From Rosettibacter firmus (lineage in GTDB: Bacteria > Bacteroidota > Ignavibacteria > Ignavibacteriales > Melioribacteraceae), in the NCBI RefSeq assembly GCF_036860695.1, contig NZ_JAYKGJ010000003.1:124001-188000 (forward strand): a DNA stretch of 64,000 bases, written 5' to 3'. Under the pieces are notes generated by a model, which had not been told where the DNA came from, ran no database searches, and was given only the letters and a program-made list of their open reading frames with translations. Positions within the stretch are counted from its first letter, which is position 1. The number at the start of each line of letters is the position of its first letter. Shown here in pieces: positions 56,126 to 63,443 of the stretch. The position numbers and the translations under genes are program-made.

Positions 56126-56695
56126 TTATTTATTGAGTAACTTTTCTATTTCATTTGTTAATTCTTTGCTTTCCGGATCAACTTTACTTCTGAACCTCGA
56201 TATGATATTCCCTTCTTTATCGATCAAAAACTTTTCAAAATTCCATTTAACTTCTCCCTTTTCAACATTATCGCTGTTAGTAAGTCTTTTATATAACTCT
56301 GATTTATCGTTACCAAGTATTTTAATTTTATCAAATAATTTGAATGTTACATTATAATTTGTTGAACAAAATTCTTTTATTTCTTCATTAGTTCCCGGTT
56401 CTTGATTACCAAAATCATTACATGGAAATGCAAGTATTTCAAAACCTTTATCCCTATATTTTTCATAAATTTTTTGTAACCCTTCATATTGAGGAGTAAA
56501 ACCACATTTACTTGCAACATTTACAATTAAAAGTACTTTGCCTTTAAATTCAGAAAGACTTACTTCTTTACCATCAATATCTTTAACAACAATATCATAA
56601 ATAGAATTTTTCATTTTTTTATCCTCAGCAGAAATTTTTTCTGTTAATTGAATTATAAACAAAAAGTAAATTAAATAGCAAAAAAATCTTTTCAT
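56126..56695 (-). CDS. Exported glutathione peroxidase family protein
   Basis: 189 residues with a signal peptide (about 3-22), so it works outside the cytoplasm. The thiol-peroxidase core has Cys64 (ASKCGFTP), Gln98 (FGNQEP) and Trp151 (KWNFEKF), the usual catalytic triad; Cys92 in FPCNDFG is the likely resolving cysteine, so thioredoxin-type rather than glutathione reduction is probable. It removes hydrogen or lipid peroxides. It lies 86 bp downstream of the anti-sigma gene, on the same strand, and may belong to the ECF sigma regulon. Confidence 0.92.
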   Translation of the reverse strand: MKRFFCYLIYFLFIIQLTEKISAEDKKMKNSIYDIVVKDIDGKEVSLSEFKGKVLLIVNVASKCGFTPQYEGLQKIYEKYRDKGFEILAFPCNDFGNQEPGTNEEIKEFCSTNYNVTFKLFDKIKILGNDKSELYKRLTNSDNVEKGEVKWNFEKFLIDKEGNIISRFRSKVDPESKELTNEIEKLLNK

Positions 56696-56781
56696 ATTAC
56701 TCCACTTTTACACTAAAACCTGATTTCATTCAGGAAAGTTCATTAAAAATTTCTATTGCTTCGGAAAATAAAAAGTAATTT

Positions 56782-57300
56782 TCACCTTATATTTTTCATT
56801 TTATTCTTAAATATATTATGCGATTCAATTATAAGATAAAAGACAGAAATAAGTGTGAGCAATACAGATGATGATATTAATAAATATAGATTATTATTCT
56901 TATATCTATCTATCAACCACAATATTTTATTAGCAAATTCTTTTGATAATAACTCGGTACTAAATGTTGATAATTCTTTCCCTGCAATACCAATCATTAT
57001 TAAACACAAAGTAATTAATAAAATAATCAGTAAAGATATTGCAGATATCATAAAATTCTTTGTACTCTGTTTTATCTTATGAGTTTTAAGATTGATTAAG
57101 TACATTATTTTTTCTGTAATGTTCTCTGGAGCATTATATACTTCCATCTTTCTTAATACATCATCAACAAAACGAAGTGCTTCCAATTTTTTACGAATAA
57201 GCTCATCTGTTTTTAATCTTTCATTTAGTTCATTTATTTGCTCTGAGTTTAAGGTATTATCAATATATTCATTTAATAATTCATCTATTTTATCATTCAT
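56782..57300 (-). CDS. Probable membrane-bound anti-sigma factor
   Basis: 172 residues. The N-terminus (IDELLNEYIDNTLNSEQINE) resembles the start of anti-sigma factors of this phylum, with a helical cytoplasmic domain to about residue 78. Two hydrophobic helices follow (about 83-106 and 138-158). No zinc-finger (HxxxCxxC) is present. It overlaps the ECF sigma gene by 4 nt, the standard coupling for sigma and anti-sigma pairs. The signal sensed is unknown. Confidence 0.75.
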   Translation of the reverse strand: MNDKIDELLNEYIDNTLNSEQINELNERLKTDELIRKKLEALRFVDDVLRKMEVYNAPENITEKIMYLINLKTHKIKQSTKNFMISAISLLIILLITLCLIMIGIAGKELSTFSTELLSKEFANKILWLIDRYKNNNLYLLISSSVLLTLISVFYLIIESHNIFKNKMKNIR

Positions 57301-57863
57301 AAAATTTCCTCCTGATAATTATGCTTAAGTAATAAATCCCTAAGTGCATTTCTTGCTCTATGAAGTAACACTTTTGTATTTACAATTGAAGTATCTAAAA
57401 CCTTACTAATTTCGCTAATCGATAGTTCATCTACATAAAATAATATAAGAACCAGAGCACTACGAACTGGTAATTTATCAATCATCTTAAGAATATATTC
57501 ACGTGGATTTTCAGTAACAGAATAAATTTCGTTATCATAAATAGCAAGATCAACCGATTCATCAATGGATGTCATTTCCTGTTCAATTTTTCTTTTCTTT
57601 GAACTCAATTTTGTAATTGCTGTGTTGTATACAATTTTATATAGCCATGTTGAAAACTGGGATTCATATCTAAATGTATGAAGTGAGTTATAAACTTTTA
57701 AAAAGCTATCCTGAAGTGCCTCTTCAGCATCCATTTCATTTTTTAATAACCTTTTAAGAAGGTTAAATGCTTTATCTTTATATCTGTTAATAAGTATAGA
57801 AAAATCAGCAACATTTCCCTTCTTAATTGATTCTATAATTTCTATGTCACTTAACTTTATCAT
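57297..57863 (-). CDS. ECF RNA polymerase sigma factor
   Basis: 188 residues from the ATG at 57863 (a GTG precedes it by one codon). Region 2: AFNLLKRLLKNEMDAEEALQ then DSFLKVYNSLHTFRYESQFS and TWLYKIVYNTAI; region 4: LVLILFYVDELSISEISKVL then DTSIVNTKVLLHRARNALRD. It is coupled to its anti-sigma gene by a 4-nt overlap. A TGTAACC-N17-GTC promoter ends 12 nt before its start, identical in pattern to one in front of the divergent gene at 58060, so it probably activates its own gene. Confidence 0.93.
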   Translation of the reverse strand: MIKLSDIEIIESIKKGNVADFSILINRYKDKAFNLLKRLLKNEMDAEEALQDSFLKVYNSLHTFRYESQFSTWLYKIVYNTAITKLSSKKRKIEQEMTSIDESVDLAIYDNEIYSVTENPREYILKMIDKLPVRSALVLILFYVDELSISEISKVLDTSIVNTKVLLHRARNALRDLLLKHNYQEEIL

Positions 57864-57874
57864 CACAAACTTTA

Positions 57875-57901
57875 GACTTATAATCTAACTTAATGGTTAC
57901 A
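57875..57901 (-). promoter_or_regulatory. Candidate ECF promoter of the sigma factor gene
   Basis: On the minus strand TGTAACC (57901-57895) is followed by a 17-nt spacer and GTC (57877-57875). An AAC-containing -35 and a GTC/TC -10 are usual for ECF factors. The start codon lies 11 nt after GTC, so the transcript would be nearly leaderless. The partner element at 57997-58023 has the same two motifs and identical spacing. Confidence 0.6.
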
Positions 57902-57996
57902 TACACATATTATAAATATTATCTCCAAATAATTTTATATTACATTATAAGTTATAATTAAACCTAAGAAATTACTAATAAATGTTCTACAATTAT

Positions 57997-58023
57997 TGTA
58001 ACCATAAAAGGTAATAATAAGTC
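57997..58023 (+). promoter_or_regulatory. Candidate ECF promoter of the divergent DUF6249-type gene
   Basis: TGTAACC (57997-58003), 17-nt spacer, GTC (58021-58023). The spacer ends differ in only a few A/T positions from the minus-strand copy, but the fixed parts are identical. The gene starts at 58060 with AAGGAG upstream, leaving a leader of about 30 nt. Confidence 0.6.
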
Positions 58024-58059
58024 AAAAAGGATAGAGAAAATAATTTTAAGGAGAATAAC

Positions 58060-58416
58060 ATGGGAGAAGGACTTATTGCTTTATTTATACCAATCGTTGC
58101 CATAACAGTAACAGGCATTGTATTGGTTAGCTACTTTTACTTCCATTCTAAAGAAAAGCAATTAATGATAGAAAAAGGACTTTCATTCGAACAAATGATA
58201 GAAATACTAAGATCACGAAAAGATCCTTATGGACTTTTAAAGGTAGGTATTATTATCCTTTTCTTTGGAATTGGTTTAGGTACAGGAATTCTTATTCGAA
58301 GATTTACAGGGATTGACGAATTTGTCCCGCTTTTTATTTTTGCTATGTTTGGATTAGGATTTATAGTCGCTCATTTCGCATCGCAAAAGTTAGCTAATAA
58401 AGAAAAAAGGGAATAA
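58060..58416 (+). CDS. Small membrane protein, DUF6249-like
   Basis: 118 residues. Three hydrophobic segments (about 5-27, 60-80 and 88-108) with a conserved-looking linker KEKQLMIEKGLSFEQMIEIL, a pattern I associate with DUF6249 proteins found near ECF sigma genes in Bacteroidota. Function unknown; an envelope-stress role is inferred from its position, divergent from the sigma gene and sharing its promoter pattern. Its ribosome site is AAGGAG 6 nt before ATG. Confidence 0.75.
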   Translation: MGEGLIALFIPIVAITVTGIVLVSYFYFHSKEKQLMIEKGLSFEQMIEILRSRKDPYGLLKVGIIILFFGIGLGTGILIRRFTGIDEFVPLFIFAMFGLGFIVAHFASQKLANKEKRE

Positions 58417-58431
58417 AAAAAATAGAACACA

Positions 58432-58500
58432 GATAACACAGATTAGACTTGGTTACCACAAGATCTAAGGCGGTGATAATCTTGTCTAATCAGTGTTATC
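58432..58500. repeat. 69-nt inverted-repeat element between convergent genes
   Basis: GATAACACAGATTAGAC (58432-58448) pairs with GTCTAATCAGTGTTATC (58484-58500) with one mismatch over 17 bp; the 35-nt interior can fold further (AAGAT/ATCTT). The left flank AACACAGATAACACAGATT is a sequence style often seen as scattered intergenic repeats in diverse bacteria. G+C is higher than in the neighbouring gaps. It could be a repeat-element remnant, or a terminator without a T-run for the two converging genes. Confidence 0.5.
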
Positions 58501-58516
58501 GGTATGCAAAAATTTA

Positions 58517-59467
58517 TTATGCTAATTCATGTTCTTCGAGCCAGTGTTGTGCATCTAAAGCAGCCATGCAACCAGTACCAGCAGCAGTAATTGCCTGTCT
58601 ATATTTTTTATCGGCAACATCACCTGCAGCAAATACTCCTTCCACACTTGTCCTGGTTGTTCCTGGTTGAACTATTATATAACCAGTCTCATCCATCTCA
58701 AGTTGTCCCTTAAATAAAGAAGTATTTGGTTGGTGACCAATAGCCAGAAAAATACCATCTGCCTGAACTTCCCAAGTTGAATTATCTTTAGTACTCTGGA
58801 GTATTGCACCTGTAACAAATTTTCTTCCATTTTCTTCTTTACCAAGAATTTCTTTGATAACAGCATTTGTAATAAATTTGATTTTGGGATTTTTCTTAGC
58901 TCTTTCAAGCATAATTTTAGAAGCTCTAAATTCATCTCTTCTATGAACAATAGTTACTTCTGAAGCAAACTTGGTAAGATAAGTTGCTTCTTCCATTGCA
59001 GTATCGCCGCCACCAACAACAAGAACTTTTAAGTTTTTAAAGAAAAAGCCATCACAAGTTGCACATGCAGATACTCCATAACCCATATATTTTTTCTCGC
59101 TTTCAAGACCCAAGAATTTTGCAGAAGCACCGGTAGCTATTATGACAGCATTTGCAGTATGAATTTCGTTATCCGCTTTTAATGTGAATGGTCGTTTAGA
59201 AAAATCTACTTCAGTTACACTTTTAAAGTAGCATTTAGCTCCAAACTTACAAGCCTGTTTTCTCATAATCTCCATTAATTCGGGTCCCTGAATTCCATTT
59301 TCAAAACCGGGATAATTTTCTACTTCTGTTGTAATTGTTAATTGTCCACCAGGTTGTAAACCTTCAAATACAACAGGATTCAAATTTGCGCGGGCTGTAT
59401 AAATAGCTGCAGTTAATCCTGCTGGACCTGATCCAATTATAACTACTTTATGATGATTTTCATTCAT
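58517..59467 (-). CDS. trxB: Thioredoxin-disulfide reductase
   Basis: 316 residues, family length. FAD site [17 protein letters not shown], redox-active CATC (Cys135, Cys138), NADPH site [10 protein letters not shown] at 152-161 with HRRDEFR at 175-181, and the C-terminal FAD-contact [20 protein letters not shown]. It keeps thioredoxin reduced with NADPH, and could support the thiol peroxidase and the class II reductase in this window. Single gene by context, convergent with the DUF6249 gene. Confidence 0.96.
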   Translation of the reverse strand: MNENHHKVVIIGSGPAGLTAAIYTARANLNPVVFEGLQPGGQLTITTEVENYPGFENGIQGPELMEIMRKQACKFGAKCYFKSVTEVDFSKRPFTLKADNEIHTANAVIIATGASAKFLGLESEKKYMGYGVSACATCDGFFFKNLKVLVVGGGDTAMEEATYLTKFASEVTIVHRRDEFRASKIMLERAKKNPKIKFITNAVIKEILGKEENGRKFVTGAILQSTKDNSTWEVQADGIFLAIGHQPNTSLFKGQLEMDETGYIIVQPGTTRTSVEGVFAAGDVADKKYRQAITAAGTGCMAALDAQHWLEEHELA

Positions 59468-59543
59468 AATATTAACTCCGCAATTTACATTAAAGATGAA
59501 ATTAATTTACGGTTAGATGATTATTCAATCAAATCGATTCGTT

Positions 59544-60467
59544 TTAGGAAATTAAAAATTTTGCATTTCTTTTTAATCCATTAAGTTTGGCTCTACTTAT
59601 TGGACTTGACTGAAATTTTACCTTAAACTCTTCTTCAGTCATTTCTAATATCTCATCAATTTTTAATTCTTTATTTTCAACTGAATTAAATTCGTGATTT
59701 TTATTTGGCTTAGAAAATTTTTTATTCCAGGGACATACTTCCTGACAAATATCGCAACCAAAAATCCAGTTATCGAATTTACCTTTAAAATTCTCTGGGA
59801 TTTCGTTTTTGTTTTCTATAGTTAAAAATGAAATACATTTATTTGCATCAACAACATATTCTTCAACAATTGCATCAGTAGGACAAGCATCAATACATGC
59901 TCTACATGTACCGCAATAATCTGTTATAGGTTCATTATAATCAAATTCGTAATTAGTTATCATTTCTGCTAGAAATATCCAGCTACCAATTTCTCTTGTT
60001 ATAACATTTGTATGTTTCCCCATCCAGCCAATACCTGCTTTTACTGCCCACACTTTATCCATAACTGGACCAGTATCGACATACGATTTAGAAATAAATT
60101 CTGGGTCAATATCTTTCAATTCATCTTCAAGCAGTTCTAATTTTTCCCAGATAATTAAATGATAATCTTTTCCCCATGCATAACGAGATATTTTTCCAAA
60201 ACCATTTTTATTAATATGCTGATCTTTTTTATAATAGTTTATTGCCAGCGATATTACACTCTTTGCTTCGGGTAAAATATTTCTAACATCAAATCTTTTC
60301 TCAATATTTTTTTTCATGTAATCCATACTTGCATGATATCCATTCTCGAGCCATTGTTTTAATCTTTCTGTTTCTTTATTTAATTGTTCAACTTTTGCAA
60401 AACCAATCATATCAAAACCAAGTTCCTTTGCTTTTGCTATAACTATTTCATTTGTTAATCTTGCCAT
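59544..60467 (-). CDS. queG: Epoxyqueuosine reductase
   Basis: 307 residues. It catalyses the last step of queuosine synthesis in tRNA wobble positions, using a cobamide and two [4Fe-4S] clusters. Cluster ligands: Cys185, Cys188, Cys191, Cys195 (CGTCRACIDACP) and Cys211, Cys238, Cys241, Cys245 (GCDICQEVCPWN). SYVDTGPVMDK includes the proposed catalytic aspartate (Asp131). It is the shorter QueG form without a HEAT-repeat end. Being B12-linked like NrdJ, it suggests cobalamin is available to this organism. Confidence 0.95.
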   Translation of the reverse strand: MARLTNEIVIAKAKELGFDMIGFAKVEQLNKETERLKQWLENGYHASMDYMKKNIEKRFDVRNILPEAKSVISLAINYYKKDQHINKNGFGKISRYAWGKDYHLIIWEKLELLEDELKDIDPEFISKSYVDTGPVMDKVWAVKAGIGWMGKHTNVITREIGSWIFLAEMITNYEFDYNEPITDYCGTCRACIDACPTDAIVEEYVVDANKCISFLTIENKNEIPENFKGKFDNWIFGCDICQEVCPWNKKFSKPNKNHEFNSVENKELKIDEILEMTEEEFKVKFQSSPISRAKLNGLKRNAKFLIS

Positions 60468-60596
60468 GTTTTAAATAAATTAATTGTTTACCTAACCATT
60501 AAAATAATATGATAAAGAGCTAAACTCTAATCATCAGATTTCAGATATAAGTGATCATCAAAAACAAATTTAATTGTATCGTTCTGTTAATATTAA

Positions 60597-60926
60597 TTAC
60601 CATATGAAATTTTTTTCTCTTACTTTCACATAAACATAATCATCATCAATTTTAACATCATAAACTTCTAAACCTTTCCTGCCCTTTGCAAGATTACCAG
60701 TTTGCAAATCAAATTCCCAACCATGAACTGGACATATAACCTTACCATCTTCAATAATTCCTTCGTGCATTAAGTGAGTTTTTTGATGTGGACATATATT
60801 ACTCAGAGCATAAACTTTTCCATCAACTTTAAATAAGGCAATCTCAATATCTTTAACAAAAAATTGCTTACCTGTTTTTTCTTTTAAATCAGAATACTTA
60901 CAAACTTTTATAAACTCGTTTTCCAT
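60597..60926 (-). CDS. Rieske [2Fe-2S] protein (NirD/ferredoxin type)
   Basis: 109 residues. The Rieske cluster ligands are Cys45 and His47 (CPHQ) and Cys65 and His68 (CPVHGW), and the fold ends in GNLAKGRKGLEVYDVKID. No signal or membrane segment, so it is a soluble cytoplasmic ferredoxin, like those attached to oxygenases or nitrite reductases. The gene starts 9 nt after the metallo-hydrolase gene, suggesting a two-gene unit, but no oxygenase is nearby. The electron partner is unknown. Confidence 0.88.
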   Translation of the reverse strand: MENEFIKVCKYSDLKEKTGKQFFVKDIEIALFKVDGKVYALSNICPHQKTHLMHEGIIEDGKVICPVHGWEFDLQTGNLAKGRKGLEVYDVKIDDDYVYVKVREKNFIW

Positions 60927-60935
60927 AAAATTTAA

Positions 60936-61790
60936 TTATAGTTCGGATAAACTCAAAAATTTTTCTTTTACCGAAAAACCTTTTTCGTTTTTTGTTATGG
61001 TTGCAGCAACAGTGAATGGATCATGCTCAAAAAATATTAACCATTCTTCATCGCAGGCTTTTTTTAAAATTTCTTTTTTTTCTTTTATGGTGACTAATGG
61101 CTGTAAATCATAACCTGTTATATATGGAATTGGTATATGAGAAGTGAAAGGGAACAAATCACCAGCAAATAAGAGTGTTTTTGAAGAATCAGAAATTTTT
61201 ATTAATTGTTGAGAAAAGGTATGTCCATCAGAAATTAAGATTTGTATTTCATCATCAAAATTGTTTTCACCATCAATAAAATTAATCATTCCGTTTTCAT
61301 ATAAAGGAAGAAATCTATTAGTTACAAAACTTGCTTTGTCTTTTTCAGAAGGATTTAATGCCCAATCAAAATGTTTTTTCTGTACATAATATTTAGCATT
61401 GGGAAATGCAGGCATCCATTTTTCATTTTCAAGTATTGTTGAACCACCAGTATGATCAAAATGAAGATGTGTAAAAATTACATCTGTTATTTCTTCTGTT
61501 TTTATACCATTTGTTTGCAAAGATTTTATTAAATCAAATTCAGAATAATCTACATTATAAATTCTCATGAATTTTTCGTCCCAATTATTGCCAAGTCCAG
61601 TATCTATCAAAATTTTTTTGTTATTGCTTTTCAATAAAAGACACCTGGCATGGAGTGTAACCCTATTAAATTCATCTGGTTGATTAGAATTCTGCCATAA
61701 CATTTTAGGTACAACGCCAAACATTGCACCACCATCCAATGCAAACTTACAGGTTTCTATTGGTATTAAATCGTATTTGCCAATTTTCAT
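60936..61790 (-). CDS. Metallo-beta-lactamase-fold hydrolase
   Basis: 284 residues. THLHFDH at 107-113 is the HxHxDH motif with His108, His110, Asp112 and His113; SDGHTFSQQ and LLFAGDLF give the next ligands, and FEHDP a late histidine. The pattern is that of the lactonase/AttM-like subgroup, hydrolysing an ester or lactone, but the true substrate is unknown. It is 9 nt upstream of the Rieske gene. No signal peptide, so cytoplasmic. Confidence 0.85.
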   Translation of the reverse strand: MKIGKYDLIPIETCKFALDGGAMFGVVPKMLWQNSNQPDEFNRVTLHARCLLLKSNNKKILIDTGLGNNWDEKFMRIYNVDYSEFDLIKSLQTNGIKTEEITDVIFTHLHFDHTGGSTILENEKWMPAFPNAKYYVQKKHFDWALNPSEKDKASFVTNRFLPLYENGMINFIDGENNFDDEIQILISDGHTFSQQLIKISDSSKTLLFAGDLFPFTSHIPIPYITGYDLQPLVTIKEKKEILKKACDEEWLIFFEHDPFTVAATITKNEKGFSVKEKFLSLSEL

Positions 61791-61859
61791 TTTTTATTTT
61801 TATGTTTAATTAAGAGTATTTTATGTACAAATAAATTTAATAAAAATACAGGAATTACT

Positions 61860-62753
61860 ATGATTCACAAAAAACTAATAAACAACTTTCTAATATGTAA
61901 AATTTTAGTCTATTTTATTATTACATTTTCATTTCTAAGTTGTAGTTTAATTCAAAAGACAATTAACAACAATACAACAGAAATTAAGGTAATGACGTTC
62001 AACATTCGTTATGGAAGTGCAGATGATGGTGAAAATAGCTGGCAATACAGAAAAAATATTTTATTTGATGTTATACGTGATTACAATGCAGATATAATTG
62101 GAATGCAAGAAGTATTAAAATTCCAACTGGATGAATTATTAATTGAATTACAAAATTACAATTATGTAGGTGTAGGAAGAGATGATGGAAAAACTTCAGG
62201 TGAATATTCACCAATATTATTTTCGAAAGAAAGATTTATAGTAGACACAACAGAAACATTTTGGTTTTCTAACACTCCTAAAATTCCTGGTTCAAAAAGC
62301 TGGGGAAATAATATAACCAGAATCTGTACCTGGGCAAAATTATTTGATAAATTTTCTCGCAGAAATATTTATGTGTTTAATCTCCATCTTGATCATCAAT
62401 CAAAAGAATCAAGAATCAAAAGTGCAAATGCAGTAATTGAAAAAATTAAAGAGTTGAAAATTACTCAACCAGTTATTCTTACAGGTGATTTCAACTGCGG
62501 AGAAGACGAAGAAACAATTAGAACAATTTTAAATTCTGGATTTATTGATTCTTATAGATATTTGCATACCAAAACAGCTAACGAAGGAACATTTAATGGT
62601 TTTAAAGGAGATGACACAGGTGAGAAAATTGATTTCATTTTTGTAACAAATAATTTCGAGATTCTCAATTCAAAAATTATTAAAACAAACATCAATGGAA
62701 GATATCCATCTGATCATTTCCCAGTAACAGCAATAATAAAATATTCAGAATAA
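61860..62753 (+). CDS. Endonuclease/exonuclease/phosphatase family lipoprotein
   Basis: 297 residues. The N-terminus ends in FLSC (Cys28), a lipobox, so it is a membrane-anchored lipoprotein. The EEP fold is complete: MTFNIRYG, MQEV (Glu), NLHLDHQS, TGDFNCGE and SDHFPV, giving the metal Glu, the catalytic His and the Asp-Asn pair. Such surface forms release phosphate from nucleic acids, sugars or inositol phosphates; the substrate is not shown. Divergent from the metallo-hydrolase gene. Confidence 0.88.
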   Translation: MIHKKLINNFLICKILVYFIITFSFLSCSLIQKTINNNTTEIKVMTFNIRYGSADDGENSWQYRKNILFDVIRDYNADIIGMQEVLKFQLDELLIELQNYNYVGVGRDDGKTSGEYSPILFSKERFIVDTTETFWFSNTPKIPGSKSWGNNITRICTWAKLFDKFSRRNIYVFNLHLDHQSKESRIKSANAVIEKIKELKITQPVILTGDFNCGEDEETIRTILNSGFIDSYRYLHTKTANEGTFNGFKGDDTGEKIDFIFVTNNFEILNSKIIKTNINGRYPSDHFPVTAIIKYSE

Positions 62754-62873
62754 TAGATCACTAAAGCTAAATGCAGTAATTAAAAATTCAGTTTTATCTC
62801 AAATGTTTTTTAGTTCTTAAAAAGATAAAAAATCAGGTTTAAATTAAGATAGGTAATAAAATTAGAATTAAAT

Positions 62874-62895
62874 AAGGCTCGATTACTCGAGCCTT
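62874..62895. terminator. Bidirectional terminator between the lipoprotein and ferredoxin genes
   Basis: AAGGCTCG (62874-62881) pairs perfectly with CGAGCCTT (62888-62895) around a 6-nt loop, followed by TTATATT rightward and TTATTTAATT leftward. It sits between convergent genes. Confidence 0.6.
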
Positions 62896-62907
62896 TTATA
62901 TTAAAGT

Positions 62908-63240
62908 TTATCTTCCAATACTATCGAGATATTCCTTCTTTTTTAATAAAGTTTCTTTATCTTCAACATGATTTGGATCAGGAACACAACAATCGACTGG
63001 ACAAACAGCAGCACATTGTGGTTCATCATGGAAGCCTACGCATTCAGTACATTTATCGGGAACAATATAAAAACGATCTGCAGAAAAAAATCCTGTTGCA
63101 CCAGATGGAGCTGGATCATTTTCTCCATAAGTTTTATCACCCAGTTTCCATTCAGCACCACCTTCATAAATTGCAGTATTTGGGCATTCTGGTTCGCAAG
63201 CACCACAATTGATGCATTCATCGGTTATCATTATAGCCAT
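62908..63240 (-). CDS. Ferredoxin with two [4Fe-4S] clusters
   Basis: 110 residues. Cys9, 12, 15 and 19 ([12 protein letters not shown]) and Cys64, 67, 76 and 80 ([18 protein letters not shown]) form two cluster motifs; the 8-residue loop in the second is the Allochromatium-type arrangement. A 45-residue insert with an Ala/Gly/Asp-rich stretch separates them. Such ferredoxins donate low-potential electrons. It is a single gene by context. Confidence 0.93.
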   Translation of the reverse strand: MAIMITDECINCGACEPECPNTAIYEGGAEWKLGDKTYGENDPAPSGATGFFSADRFYIVPDKCTECVGFHDEPQCAAVCPVDCCVPDPNHVEDKETLLKKKEYLDSIGR

Positions 63241-63313
63241 AATTTGTTCTCCTTGATTTATGAAAAATTTATTAGTTAACTACCTATAATTCCAAGGGAA
63301 TGTAAAGAACTAA

Positions 63314-63360
63314 AGGCAGGAAGTCTTCGTTTAATGTAATATAACGAAGTAAGCCTGTCT
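63314..63360. other. Imperfect hairpin downstream of the TPM gene
   Basis: In the 203-bp gap, AGGCAGG...CTTCGTT (63314-63331) can pair with AACGAAG...CCTGTCT (63343-63360): two stem blocks of about 7 bp with an internal mismatch loop. No T-run follows on either side. It could be a weak terminator or a small structured RNA; no promoter is evident. Confidence 0.3.
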
Positions 63361-63443
63361 ACCATTAAAAATCATTAAACAAAATAAATCCATCGAAATT
63401 ATAATAAAAGCCTCTTATAACTTCAAGAATAATTATGAAAAAA

